DNA from: Flavonifractor sp. An82 | GTDB lineage: Bacteria; Bacillota; Clostridia; Oscillospirales; Oscillospiraceae | DNA: 64,000 bases | Direction of reading: 5' to 3' | NCBI RefSeq assembly: GCF_002159265.1 | Contig: NZ_NFHG01000015.1 | Span: forward strand, 1-64,000 | In this document: in pieces, positions 1 to 7,565 of the stretch | How positions within the stretch are numbered: the first letter of the stretch is position 1 | Layout of the letters: the number at the start of each line of letters is the position of its first letter | Notes under the pieces: model-generated | The model's input: only the letters and a program-made list of their open reading frames with translations | The model's database searches: none | What the model was told of the DNA's origin: nothing | Translations under genes and position numbers: made by a program

Positions 1-188
1 GTTGGAAATAGCCGCTGGGAAACTTCCTGCTGCGACATGGACTGAGCTTGCGGCCAACTAAGCTTCTGTTCCCGCGCCCGGGCTAATGTGCGTGTGACCG
101 TGTTGCGACCACAACCGGTGGCATCTGTAATTTCCCGGTGGGTGAGCCCCAGGCTTTTGAGCCGGAGGATCTCTTTGTGATTGACCAT
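1..188 (-). CDS. istA: IS21-family transposase IstA, N-terminal part (runs off the left edge)
   Basis: The first 62 codons of a minus-strand gene are present. The protein begins MVNHKEILRLKSLGLTHREI and continues with TDATGCGRNTVTRTL, a helix-turn-helix typical of the N-terminus of IS21-family IstA, the DDE recombinase that works with the ATPase IstB. The start is set by GGAGG seven bases before the ATG. The catalytic core and any istB gene lie outside the window. The block of spaced repeats just upstream (257-346) is the expected element end. Confidence 0.8.
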   Translation of the reverse strand, partial: MVNHKEILRLKSLGLTHREITDATGCGRNTVTRTLARAREQKLSWPQAQSMSQQEVSQRLFP

Positions 189-256
189 GGTAAGGCCTCC
201 TAAATTGAATTTGCATCTGATGATGCTGAATCCATTTTAGTGGCCATCCTGTCAAT

Positions 257-346
257 GCACCATGACTGCGGTGACCATGCACCATTTCAGCGGTCTGAGC
301 GCACCATTCGTGCGGTCTAAGGGCACCGTTTCAGGCGGCGTATTCA
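257..346. repeat. IS21-type terminal repeat block, four copies spaced 22 bp
   Basis: Copies of GCACC(A/G)TNNNNNNCGG-like sequence start at 257, 279, 301 and 323, exactly 22 bp apart (GCACCATGACTGCGGT, GCACCATTTCAGCGGT, GCACCATTCGTGCGGT, GCACCGTTTCAGGCGG). Regularly spaced transposase-binding repeats are known at IS21 ends. The element edge is inferred to be the TGAATACG sequence read on the minus strand from 346, because integrase coding homology stops there. Confidence 0.7.
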
Positions 347-955
347 GATATCCTCGCTGTCAAGAGGGCAGATCTCCTTCTTCTCCACCCGGCTCAACTC
401 GCAGCTGTCTGCTGGATTAGTCCGGATGTACCCCAGCTTCACGGCCTTTTCCAGCGCTTTATGCAGCACACCATGAATGTTCTTCACCGTCTTAGCCGAT
501 AATGGGGCCGATTCATAAACTGGCTTCCCATCCTTTTTCAAGATACGGCCCTCGTCGTCATGAATCCGCTTTTTCCCTCCTTCCCGAAGCAGCTCATTAT
601 AAAACCGCTGGATATCCGGCCCGCTCAGCTGCTGAATTTTCCGGTTCCCAAGCGCAGGGATGATATGGTTGCGAATGTGTTGGGTGTAGTTGCGATTAGT
701 AGAGGACTTGACCCCAACCAAGTATTCCTGCTCCCAAACTTTCAGCCATTCCTCCACTGTCAGCTTGGTGGGCTCCAGGTATTCGTGGTTATTAAGCGCT
801 GCCAAGGCAGCCTGCTTTTTTTGTAGAGCTTCTTTCTGCGTCTTGCCTAAAAAGGACCGCTGCTTCTGACGGCCAGTCTTCGGATCGTAGCTGGTAGTGA
901 CGCGGGCCTCCCAATATTTATAAGAGACCCCATTGCGGATGACAGTCTTTATATG
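344..955 (-). pseudogene. Tyrosine recombinase/integrase fragment, lacks the catalytic domain
   Basis: The reading frame carries the N-terminal arm-binding region (around KTVIRNGVSYKYWEARVT) and the SAM-like core-binding domain (KLTVEEWLKVWEQEYL, then NIHGVLHKALEKAVKLGY) of a phage/ICE-type tyrosine recombinase. It ends at LDSEDI, where the IS21 terminus supplies an in-frame TGA at 344-346. The whole C-terminal catalytic domain with its R-H-R-Y residues is missing, so the product cannot recombine DNA. The 5' end is also uncertain: the open frame continues to 1051, but that part is antisense to the alcohol dehydrogenase tail, so the original start appears lost. Confidence 0.75.
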
Positions 956-1117
956 TCCGAGGGCAAATTCCACACCGAGCACCTCATCACCCATGTCTAT
1001 CCTCTGGAGCAGTTGGATGAGGCAATACACAAATCCATGGACACCCAGCATAGCTGCAAAGTGTGTATCAAGGTAGACCCCGCCTTCCCTGATTACCCCT
1101 TTAACAAGCAGGATTAA
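941..1117 (+). pseudogene. Zinc-type alcohol dehydrogenase, C-terminal remnant
   Basis: About 58 codons read DSLYMSEGKFHTEHLITHVY and on through PLEQLDEAI and CKVCIKV to a TAA at 1115-1117. The pattern EHLITHVYPLEQLDEAI is the usual C-terminal end of medium-chain zinc alcohol or threonine dehydrogenases. No start or catalytic domain is present; the upstream part has been replaced by integrase sequence. It lies 59 bp before the MFS gene and in the same direction, so the two probably once formed one operon. Confidence 0.65.
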
Positions 1118-1176
1118 GCTCTTGCGGCAGGAAGGGCATCTCCTTCCTGCCAGATTGATAGGAGAGGAACCTCAAT

Positions 1177-2772
1177 ATGCAGCGCCGAAAACTCTATTAT
1201 GGATGGATCGTCACTCTATTGGCAGGCCTGACCTACTTTGGCTCAAACGGCCTGTTGTCCACCTCCGCCGGTACCATTGTCAGCCAGGTGCTCCTGGTGA
1301 AAGGCTGGGATGCCGCCCAGGTCAGCCTCACCTACACCATCAAATCCTTTTTGGGATTAGGGCTTCCCCTGGTCGGCATACTGCTCATGAAAATCGGCCC
1401 TCGCCGGTGTATCTTCTGGACCACTACCATCACGGCTATCTTCCTGGCACTTACCGGATGGGTGGATTCTCCTGTCGTATTTATTTTTGTCTATGGCATC
1501 GCTGTCAGTTTCAGTATGCTCTTTAACGACCAGCTGGCCTGCTTCACCGCCGTGAATAACTGGTGGGATCGCCGGCGTGGAGAACAGGGCGGTTATGTCC
1601 AGGCTCTTGGCGCATTGGGCGGCGTTGTTTTCCCTCCCATCGTAACCTGGCTGTTCCTCACCTTCTCCTGGAAAACATCGCTTATCATCATGGCAATCGC
1701 TCTGATGGTTATTACCGCCATTCCTCAAATGATCTTTATGCGGGATTTCCCCTCCGAGCTCGGGTTGGAAATTGACGGCGGACCTGAAGAAGTTCGCCCC
1801 GCAAAATCCGGAAAAGCTCATAAGCGCTATCAAGGCTATCGTTCTCCCATCGACTGGGAAATCAAGGACGCAGTCCGCAGTCCCCAGCTCTGGCTTTGCG
1901 GTGTGGCCTGGGGCAGCACCGTATTTGGCTATTGCGCTGTGCAGTATTTCGGCATGACCCATCTCATTATGAACGGTTTCAGCGACATGTCCGCAGCCAG
2001 CGCCATCTCCATCATGAGCGGCGCGCTGCTGGTGGGCAGCCTGATTCTGAGCCCTCTTACCGATCGCATGAATCCCAAAATCGCCCTGGTCATAATCGGA
2101 ATCGTGGCTTCTGTGGGCTGCATCCTCTTCGATATTGCCGCCAAAAACACAAGCATGCCCCTGATGGTGCTGGCTATGATCGTGGCCGGCGCTCCCAATG
2201 GTCCGATCATCTGCACCGTTATGAACACCTTGGTTTCCTACTATGGTCCTAAAAATTATGCCGGTATCCAGCCTTATGTTCTTGGATTCAGCAGCACAGT
2301 GGCCGGCCTTATCACATTACCCGCCCTTATTATTGCCACCATTCTCTCTGTGATATTTGGTTCTTTGGCGGCAAAAACCGGCCGCTACAAAGGCATGACC
2401 GTGTTTTGGGCTCTTTCTGCCATGGTTGGCGGTGTATTCTTCTGGGCTATGACCGGTTCCGCAGTTCCGATGACCAGTCTGGTGCTTGTCACCATGGCTT
2501 CCCTGTTTTATGGCATGGTCAATGGCGTACAGCAGATCGTTCCCTATACCTATCCCATGAAGGTGCTCAAGCCGGAAGAGCTGGCTGGCGGTATGGCTTT
2601 TATGGGTGCGGGCGGCGTACTTGGCAATACCGTTGCAAGCGGAATCTACGGTGCGCAGCTGGCCGGTGATCCTACCATGGCGCTGCTCTTTAAGATGCCC
2701 ATTATCTGTGCAGTTGTTATGCTGATCTTTGCGCTTCTGTTCAAGGATCTGAAAGCGGGAGAAACCATCTGA
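1177..2772 (+). CDS. MFS transporter (12 TM)
   Basis: The 531-residue protein has the hydrophobic pattern of a 12-helix major facilitator with a central hydrophilic loop near residues 195-225, and the loop-2/3 region (VGILLMKIGPRRC) expected of the family. The start follows AGGAGAGG. The N-terminus (YYGWIVTLLAGLTYFGSNG) resembles OFA/monocarboxylate-type members, but the substrate cannot be read from sequence. Base composition is less GC-rich than the downstream operons, which fits acquisition with the flanking mobile DNA. The neighbouring dehydrogenase genes suggest a small organic acid or alcohol-type substrate, which is inference only. Confidence 0.85.
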   Translation: MQRRKLYYGWIVTLLAGLTYFGSNGLLSTSAGTIVSQVLLVKGWDAAQVSLTYTIKSFLGLGLPLVGILLMKIGPRRCIFWTTTITAIFLALTGWVDSPVVFIFVYGIAVSFSMLFNDQLACFTAVNNWWDRRRGEQGGYVQALGALGGVVFPPIVTWLFLTFSWKTSLIIMAIALMVITAIPQMIFMRDFPSELGLEIDGGPEEVRPAKSGKAHKRYQGYRSPIDWEIKDAVRSPQLWLCGVAWGSTVFGYCAVQYFGMTHLIMNGFSDMSAASAISIMSGALLVGSLILSPLTDRMNPKIALVIIGIVASVGCILFDIAAKNTSMPLMVLAMIVAGAPNGPIICTVMNTLVSYYGPKNYAGIQPYVLGFSSTVAGLITLPALIIATILSVIFGSLAAKTGRYKGMTVFWALSAMVGGVFFWAMTGSAVPMTSLVLVTMASLFYGMVNGVQQIVPYTYPMKVLKPEELAGGMAFMGAGGVLGNTVASGIYGAQLAGDPTMALLFKMPIICAVVMLIFALLFKDLKAGETI

Positions 2773-2801
2773 CCATTGTGCGGAAAGGAAGTTCTCCAGA
2801 C

Positions 2802-2927
2802 ATGGACAAGGAAACCATGTTAACGCGTATGGATCCTCAGCTTCGCGCTTGTTACAAGGCCATGCAGCCCTATCCAGAAAGCTTTTTCTGCCTAAATGCC
2901 AAATTTAACTCATTCACCTTTTCGTAG
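2802..2927 (+). CDS. Short hypothetical ORF, possibly a truncated gene
   Basis: A 41-codon frame starts MDKETMLTRMDPQLRACYKAM and stops at TAG 2925-2927, with AAGGAAG eleven bases before the ATG. The opening resembles the start of some alpha/beta-hydrolases (a MDPxLR-like N-terminus), so it may be the stump of a deleted esterase between the transporter and the dehydrogenase. Too short to assign; it could also be non-coding. Confidence 0.3.
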   Translation: MDKETMLTRMDPQLRACYKAMQPYPESFFCLNAKFNSFTFS

Positions 2928-2946
2928 TACTCAGGAGGTCAGATTT

Positions 2947-3681
2947 ATGGAAACCACAAAGCGTACCGCAATCATCACCGGCGCCGGTGCCGGGGTAGGC
3001 CGGGCTGTAGCCCTTACCCTGGCCAAAGAGGGCTGTAATCTGGTGGTGGTTGGCCGTTCAGAACAAAATACAACTGAGACCGCTGCTCTGGCCAGCCAGT
3101 ATACAAACGCGATTCCGATCGTGGCTGACATTGGTTCAGAAGCGGATACTATCCGTTATGTCAACACCGCCATTGAGCAATTTGGAAAGATCGATATTTT
3201 TGTCAACAGCGCCGCCCGCTTCCAGCCGTATGTACTATTAGCGGACACTGATACCGAGCTGTTTGACGACATTATGCGCATCAATGTGAAAGGTACTTTC
3301 CTTGGTATGAAATATGTGCTGCGGCAGATGGCGGCGCAAAAAAGCGGCGTCATCGTCAACGTGGCTTCCAGAGACGGTCTGTTCAGCGAGCCGGCCCTGG
3401 GATCTTACAGTACCAGCAAGCACGCTATGATCGGGTTGACTAAAAACGCAGCAACCGAATATGGTCCAATGGGAATCCGTGTGTGTGCAGTCTGTCCTGG
3501 CGCAATCAATACCAAAATGATTGCCGATATTCTGGAGACTATTGATCCGACCATTTTAGGCCCTATGGCCCGCCCCGCCGAGCCTCAGGAGATTGCGGAT
3601 GTTGTCTGCTATCTGGCATCAGAGAAAGCGACATACCTCAATGGCGCCATTGTCCGTGCCGACGGCGGAAAGGGATTATAA
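2947..3681 (+). CDS. Short-chain dehydrogenase/reductase (SDR)
   Basis: A 244-residue classical SDR. The cofactor motif TGAGAGVG is at residues 11-18, the usual NNAG is replaced by NSAA at 87-90, the structural Asn is N113, and the catalytic set is S141, Y154 and K158 (YSTSK). An Asp following beta-2 is absent (GRS at 36-38), which points to NADP(H) rather than NAD. ATG at 2947 is chosen over an upstream frame extension because GGAGGT lies just before it. It probably oxidises or reduces a secondary alcohol or ketone imported by the upstream MFS protein; the substrate is unknown. Confidence 0.85.
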   Translation: METTKRTAIITGAGAGVGRAVALTLAKEGCNLVVVGRSEQNTTETAALASQYTNAIPIVADIGSEADTIRYVNTAIEQFGKIDIFVNSAARFQPYVLLADTDTELFDDIMRINVKGTFLGMKYVLRQMAAQKSGVIVNVASRDGLFSEPALGSYSTSKHAMIGLTKNAATEYGPMGIRVCAVCPGAINTKMIADILETIDPTILGPMARPAEPQEIADVVCYLASEKATYLNGAIVRADGGKGL

Positions 3682-3754
3682 CCACACACTAAAAGGGCAT
3701 ACCCGACTAACCCGTACCAAATTCGATTGCCGGCAGATATCCCTGCCTGCATTC

Positions 3755-3805
3755 GCATAACAAAATGGTGACCTGGATTCCATCCAGGTCACCATTTTGT
3801 TATGC
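3755..3805. terminator. Perfect 24-bp inverted repeat, bidirectional terminator
   Basis: The arms (3755-3778 and 3782-3805) are fully complementary around a 3-base loop and start GCATAACAAAATGG. The AT-rich outer part gives T-rich tails on both strands. It separates the mobile-element region from the next operon. Confidence 0.75.
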
Positions 3806-3857
3806 ACCCCTTGTGCAGCACACAGAGTCTTTCATGGCATTTGCTCCCTTGCTGTGC

Positions 3858-3863
3858 TATAAT
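3858..3863 (+). promoter_or_regulatory. Extended -10 promoter for the seven-gene operon
   Basis: TGCTATAAT ends at 3863, an extended -10 element about 80 bases before the first start codon at 3946. No good -35 is visible at the right spacing. It is the best promoter candidate between the terminator at 3755-3805 and the operon. Confidence 0.45.
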
Positions 3864-3945
3864 GCCTGTAACAGACTGAGAGAAGAAGCACTCATCATGG
3901 CCATTGGGCACAGCAAAGTTCCCCGGAGCGCAAGGAGAGAGCACT

Positions 3946-4356
3946 ATGATCCGAGATATCTGTAAAGACGAAGCATTCCTGTCCCAAAAGGCAGAGCCCG
4001 CCACGCCGGACGATATCCAGGCCGCTGCCGACCTGCTGGAGACTCTGGAGCATCATAAGGACGGCTGCGTGGGCATGGCGGCCAACATGATCGGCGTGAA
4101 CAAGCGCATCATTGCCTTTGACAATGAGGGCAGCTATATGACCATGTTCAACCCGGAGATCGTCAAAAAGTCCGGGCCCTATGATACGGAGGAGGGCTGT
4201 CTCTCCCTCACCGGTACCCGCCCCGCCAAGCGGTGGAAGTCCATCAAGGTGCGCTGGCAGAACGAGAGATTCCAGGAGCGGCTGAAGACCTTCACCGGCT
4301 GGACAGCTCAGATCATCCAGCATGAGATCGACCACTGTGAGGGGATCGTCATATGA
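3946..4356 (+). CDS. Peptide deformylase-like protein
   Basis: A 136-residue protein with the three deformylase motifs: GCVGMAANMIG (40-50), EGCLS (83-87, metal ligand C85) and QHEIDH (125-130, ligands H126 and H130, catalytic E127). Deformylases remove the N-formyl group from nascent proteins. The usual Gln of motif 1 (GxGLAAxQ) is Met49 here, and the protein is shorter than housekeeping Def (about 150-170 residues), so it may be an accessory or altered enzyme. ATG 3946 is chosen from the AAGGAGAG upstream. Its stop overlaps the next start (ATGA), indicating translational coupling. Confidence 0.8.
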   Translation: MIRDICKDEAFLSQKAEPATPDDIQAAADLLETLEHHKDGCVGMAANMIGVNKRIIAFDNEGSYMTMFNPEIVKKSGPYDTEEGCLSLTGTRPAKRWKSIKVRWQNERFQERLKTFTGWTAQIIQHEIDHCEGIVI

Positions 4357-4667
4357 AAAAGTGTAAGATCACCGTCATGCGCATGACCCGGTATGAGGAC
4401 CTGATGGCCCGGTACGAGAACCCCATCTCCCACGCCTGCGATATGGAGGTGGGGCAGGTCTTCATCGCCAACGGCTGGGCCAAGCCGGAGGGCTTTTGCC
4501 AGAGCGCCTGGGACACCCTCTCCCCCTTCGTGCTGGCCCTGAGCCACGGGGGAGAGAATTTTTACGACGGCTGGATGAAGAATCCCAAGTCCGCCATGCT
4601 CTCCTGCAATGACGGCTTCCGTCCGGTCAGCTTTCTGGTGGAGGCCCTGGACGAAGAGGCAGATTGA
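4353..4667 (+). CDS. TIGR04076 family protein
   Basis: A 104-residue protein starting MKKCKITVMRMTRYEDL, with the conserved pattern of the TIGR04076 family (two early Cys, CDMEVGQ, and a late MLSCNDGFRPVSF). The family has no established function; members are small soluble proteins common in clostridia. It overlaps the deformylase-like gene by four bases and precedes the flavodoxin by 14 bases. Confidence 0.7.
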   Translation: MKKCKITVMRMTRYEDLMARYENPISHACDMEVGQVFIANGWAKPEGFCQSAWDTLSPFVLALSHGGENFYDGWMKNPKSAMLSCNDGFRPVSFLVEALDEEAD

Positions 4668-4681
4668 GAAGGAGGCAACTG

Positions 4682-5140
4682 ATGAAAACCGCTGTTTGCT
4701 ATTACTCCCGTCACCACGGGAATACCCGGAAGGTCCTGGAGGCCATGGCCCAGGAGGGGGATGTGGACCTCATCGACGTGACCGCCCGCCAGGCTGTCCG
4801 GTTGGAGGGGTATGACTGCGTCGGCTTCGCCTCCGGCATCTATTATGGGAAATTTCAAACCAGTGTCCTTCAGTTTGCCCGGCAATATCTGCCCCAGGGC
4901 AAGCCGGTGTTCTTCGTCTGTACCTATGGCGGAAGCAAGGGTAACGGTACAACGGCCATTGCAGAGATCGCGCAGAAAAAGGACTGTCCGGTACTTGGCG
5001 AATTTGGCTGCAAGGGCTACGATACCTTCGGTCCCTTTAAGCTGGTAGGCGGTATCGCCAAGGGCCACCCGGATCAGCAGGATCTGGAGGAAGCCCGAAA
5101 ATTCTACCGAACTCTTCAAGAACAGGACATCCCCAGATAA
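4682..5140 (+). CDS. Flavodoxin family protein
   Basis: A 152-residue flavodoxin-like protein. The N-terminal FMN phosphate loop reads YYSRHHGNTRKV (residues 7-18), followed by a SGIYYGKF and a TYGGSKGNG segment that form the isoalloxazine-binding loops. It should carry electrons with FMN in the cytoplasm. ATG 4682 follows AAGGAGG; a longer frame upstream lacks a ribosome site. It is the third gene of the operon. Confidence 0.8.
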   Translation: MKTAVCYYSRHHGNTRKVLEAMAQEGDVDLIDVTARQAVRLEGYDCVGFASGIYYGKFQTSVLQFARQYLPQGKPVFFVCTYGGSKGNGTTAIAEIAQKKDCPVLGEFGCKGYDTFGPFKLVGGIAKGHPDQQDLEEARKFYRTLQEQDIPR

Positions 5141-5152
5141 GGAGGTTACACT

Positions 5153-5791
5153 ATGTTTGGACCGGACCCGAATGCTGTCCATCCCAACAAAACTATCCCC
5201 AGTGTCTGCTATATCAAGAACATCATTACACGGTCCAATATCCAAGTGGGGGACTATACCTACTATGACGACGCTTCCACCGGTGGTGAGGACTTCGAGG
5301 CCCATGTGACCCACCACTACGACTTCATTGGGGACAGGCTGATCATCGGAAAGTTCTGTGCCATCGGCAGAGGCGTGGAATTCGTAATGAACGGAGCCAA
5401 CCACCGCATGGTCTCGGTCACCACTTATCCTTTCAACATCTTCGCTCATGGTTGGGAAAAGTGCACGCCTACGCTGGACGACCTGCCCTTAAAGGGTGAT
5501 ACAGTGGTTGGTAACGATGTGTGGATCGGGCAGAACGTAACTATCCTGCCCGGCGTCCACATTGGCGACGGTGCCATCATTGGAACTGGCTCCATAGTAG
5601 CCAGTGATATCCCTCCCTATACCGTCGCGGCAGGGAACCCATGCCGGGTCATCCGCCCCCGTTTTGATCAGGCACTGACGGACTACCTTCTGGAGCTGCG
5701 ATGGTGGGACTGGGACCCGGAGAAAATCTTCCGGAATCTAGAAGCTCTTTGCAGCGGTGATCTGGGGCAGATTCGCCATATTGAGCCATGA
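5153..5791 (+). CDS. Vat-like (xenobiotic) O-acetyltransferase, left-handed beta-helix
   Basis: A 212-residue hexapeptide-repeat acetyltransferase. The order of segments (GPDPNAVHP start, YTYYDD, IGKFCAIGRGVEFVMNGANHRM, TYPFNIFAHGWEK, KGDTVVGNDVWIG, PGVHIGDGAIIGTGSIV, AGNPCRVIRPRF, RWWDW) closely follows virginiamycin/streptogramin A acetyltransferases (Vat). The catalytic His of the family corresponds to H84 in GANHRM. These enzymes use acetyl-CoA to acetylate a hydroxyl of the drug. Being a chromosomal operon gene, it may act on another substrate; resistance is possible but unproven from sequence. Confidence 0.8.
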   Translation: MFGPDPNAVHPNKTIPSVCYIKNIITRSNIQVGDYTYYDDASTGGEDFEAHVTHHYDFIGDRLIIGKFCAIGRGVEFVMNGANHRMVSVTTYPFNIFAHGWEKCTPTLDDLPLKGDTVVGNDVWIGQNVTILPGVHIGDGAIIGTGSIVASDIPPYTVAAGNPCRVIRPRFDQALTDYLLELRWWDWDPEKIFRNLEALCSGDLGQIRHIEP

Positions 5792-5804
5792 TAGGGGGAA
5801 ATAT

Positions 5805-6263
5805 ATGAAACTGGCCATTCTCTCCGACACCCACGGTCTGCTGCGGCCCCAGGTGGCGGAGCATCTGAATACCGCCGACGCCATTCTTCACGGCGGTGAC
5901 ATCAACAAGCAGAACATCGTGGACCAGCTGCGGGGATATGCTCCCCTCTACATCGTCCGGGGCAACAACGACAAGGAGTGGGCGGAAGCCATTCCTCACC
6001 ATCTCACCGTCACCCTGGACGGTGTGACTTTTTATATGGTCCACAACAAAAAGGAGGTCCCGGCGGATCTCACCGGTGTGGATGTGGTGGTGTTCGGCCA
6101 CTCCCACAAATATGTGCAGGAGGAGATGGACGGTATTCTGTGGCTCAACCCCGGCTCCTGCGGACCCCGGCGGTTCCACCAGGAGATCACCATGATGATG
6201 GCGGAGCTGACCGATGGGAACATCCAGGTGGAGAAGATCACCATTCCTCACGAGGTGAACTGA
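5805..6263 (+). CDS. YfcE/MJ0936-type metallophosphoesterase
   Basis: A 152-residue calcineurin-like phosphoesterase with metal-binding motifs DTHG (8-11), GGD, GNND and GHSH in the usual order, and the C-terminal NPGSCGPRR turn seen in YfcE-type phosphodiesterases. It hydrolyses phosphodiesters with two metal ions; the natural substrate is unknown. ATG 5805 follows AGGGGGA. Its stop overlaps the next ATG. Confidence 0.85.
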   Translation: MKLAILSDTHGLLRPQVAEHLNTADAILHGGDINKQNIVDQLRGYAPLYIVRGNNDKEWAEAIPHHLTVTLDGVTFYMVHNKKEVPADLTGVDVVVFGHSHKYVQEEMDGILWLNPGSCGPRRFHQEITMMMAELTDGNIQVEKITIPHEVN

Positions 6264-6766
6264 TGGAACTGGGTCTCACCTTTCCCCTCCAGCGATTTCT
6301 GAAGATCCAAACGCCAAACTATGGCACTCAGCCGGACCGGCGCTTTTGTTGGGATCTCCATGTCATTGACCTGCGGGGGCGCAAGTCCCTGCTGGCCGTC
6401 CACTGCCACAGCCGCTACACCTTTGTCCGCTGGGATGTGTCGCCCTTTCAGTGGTCTGACATTCCCGGCCTGTTTCAGCAGGGGCTTAGGGAAAGCCTCA
6501 CCGCCGCCGGATTCAAGCCGACGCTGTTGGAGAACTACCTGCGGCAGGCAGGCGACACCGCGATCACCCGCACCCACGGCCGCCGGGAGGTGGCCTTTTT
6601 AAACCGGGCCTGGGAGGATGTGCTGGTGCTGGACCTGTGCCTGGACACCGACCGCCAGGCCCAGCCTCTGCTGGACCACGCCGTAAACACCCGCCCCAGC
6701 CGATGTGTTGGCTCTGAGGGGCTTGGAACGGGACTGGAACGGTTTGCAGCAGAGATAGGAGGATAA
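6263..6766 (+). CDS. Hypothetical protein, DUF6933-like
   Basis: A 167-residue soluble protein starting MELGLTFPLQRFLKIQ. The segment WDLHVIDLRGRKSLLAVHCHSRYTFV resembles DUF6933 proteins, which share a short fold with a conserved RK...LL...N/C block, but I cannot confirm the family. No catalytic motif is visible. It starts inside the phosphoesterase stop (TGATGG), so it is translated from the same message. Function unknown. Confidence 0.6.
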   Translation: MELGLTFPLQRFLKIQTPNYGTQPDRRFCWDLHVIDLRGRKSLLAVHCHSRYTFVRWDVSPFQWSDIPGLFQQGLRESLTAAGFKPTLLENYLRQAGDTAITRTHGRREVAFLNRAWEDVLVLDLCLDTDRQAQPLLDHAVNTRPSRCVGSEGLGTGLERFAAEIGG

Positions 6767-6772
6767 CGCCAA

Positions 6773-7492
6773 ATGGAAGAATGTCTGATCTGCAAGGCCC
6801 CTCTGGAATACCTGACCCAGGATCAGGTATTGGAGTGCGCCGTCTGTCATAAAAAAGAACCCAGCAAGACACGCTGTGTAAAGGGTCACTACGTATGCAG
6901 CGAATGTCACACCCAGGGCATGGACAGTATCTTCGGCCTGTGTCTCTCCGAAACCTCCACCGACCCTGTGGCCATTGTCCGGCGGATGATGGATTTACCC
7001 TTCTGTCACATGCACGGCCCGGAGCACCATGTGATGGTGGGGGCGGCCCTGCTGACTGCCTACAAAAACGCCGGAGGTACCCTGGATCTGGAGAAGGCCC
7101 TCCGGGAAATCTACAGCCGAGGCAAAGCCATCCCCGGCGGGGCCTGCGGTTTCTGGGGAGCCTGCGGGGCAGGAATCAGCGCCGGGCAGTTCCTGGCCAT
7201 CGCCACCCAGTCCACTCCCCTGTCCAAAGAACCCTGGGGGCTGAGCAACCAGCTGACCGCCCAAGCGTTGGACCGGATCGGCAAGGCGGGCGGTCCACGG
7301 TGCTGCAAGCGGGATTCCTTCCTGGCGATCCTGGCCGCCGTGGACTTTGTCCGGGAGCATCTGGGTGTGGAGATGACCCGGACCGTCCCCGTCTGTTCCT
7401 ACAGCGGCAAAAACAATCAGTGCATCGGTAAGCGCTGTCCCTTCTCAGCGTCCCGGGGGCAACATCGGCCCGTCAAGCTGAGACAGCTCTAA
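6773..7492 (+). CDS. DUF5714 domain protein, cysteine-rich
   Basis: A 239-residue protein with paired cysteines near the N-terminus (CLICKAPL, CAVCHKKE, CSECH) and clusters of Cys and Gly in the middle (GGACGFWGACGAGISAG) and C-terminus (CCKRDS, NNQCIGKRCPFS). This layout matches DUF5714, found next to methyltransferase or redox genes in anaerobes. The cysteines suggest Zn or Fe-S binding. It is the last gene of the seven-gene operon, seven bases after its neighbour and followed by a hairpin. Confidence 0.7.
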   Translation: MEECLICKAPLEYLTQDQVLECAVCHKKEPSKTRCVKGHYVCSECHTQGMDSIFGLCLSETSTDPVAIVRRMMDLPFCHMHGPEHHVMVGAALLTAYKNAGGTLDLEKALREIYSRGKAIPGGACGFWGACGAGISAGQFLAIATQSTPLSKEPWGLSNQLTAQALDRIGKAGGPRCCKRDSFLAILAAVDFVREHLGVEMTRTVPVCSYSGKNNQCIGKRCPFSASRGQHRPVKLRQL

Positions 7493-7501
7493 AGGCAGAA
7501 A

Positions 7502-7531
7502 GCCCGGAGTTTCTATTCTGAAACTCCGGGC
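7502..7531 (+). terminator. Stem-loop at the end of the seven-gene operon
   Basis: The 12-bp arms GCCCGGAGTTTC and GAAACTCCGGGC enclose a 6-base loop. The following sequence (CGTTTACTT) is only weakly T-rich. Confidence 0.65.
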
Positions 7532-7565
7532 CGTTTACTTCAGGCAGTACTTATGACCAGACAGA

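Noticed and set aside
1177-3681. Possible bile-acid operon (MFS plus SDR)
   Set aside because: No other bile-acid genes are present and both families are too general to support it.
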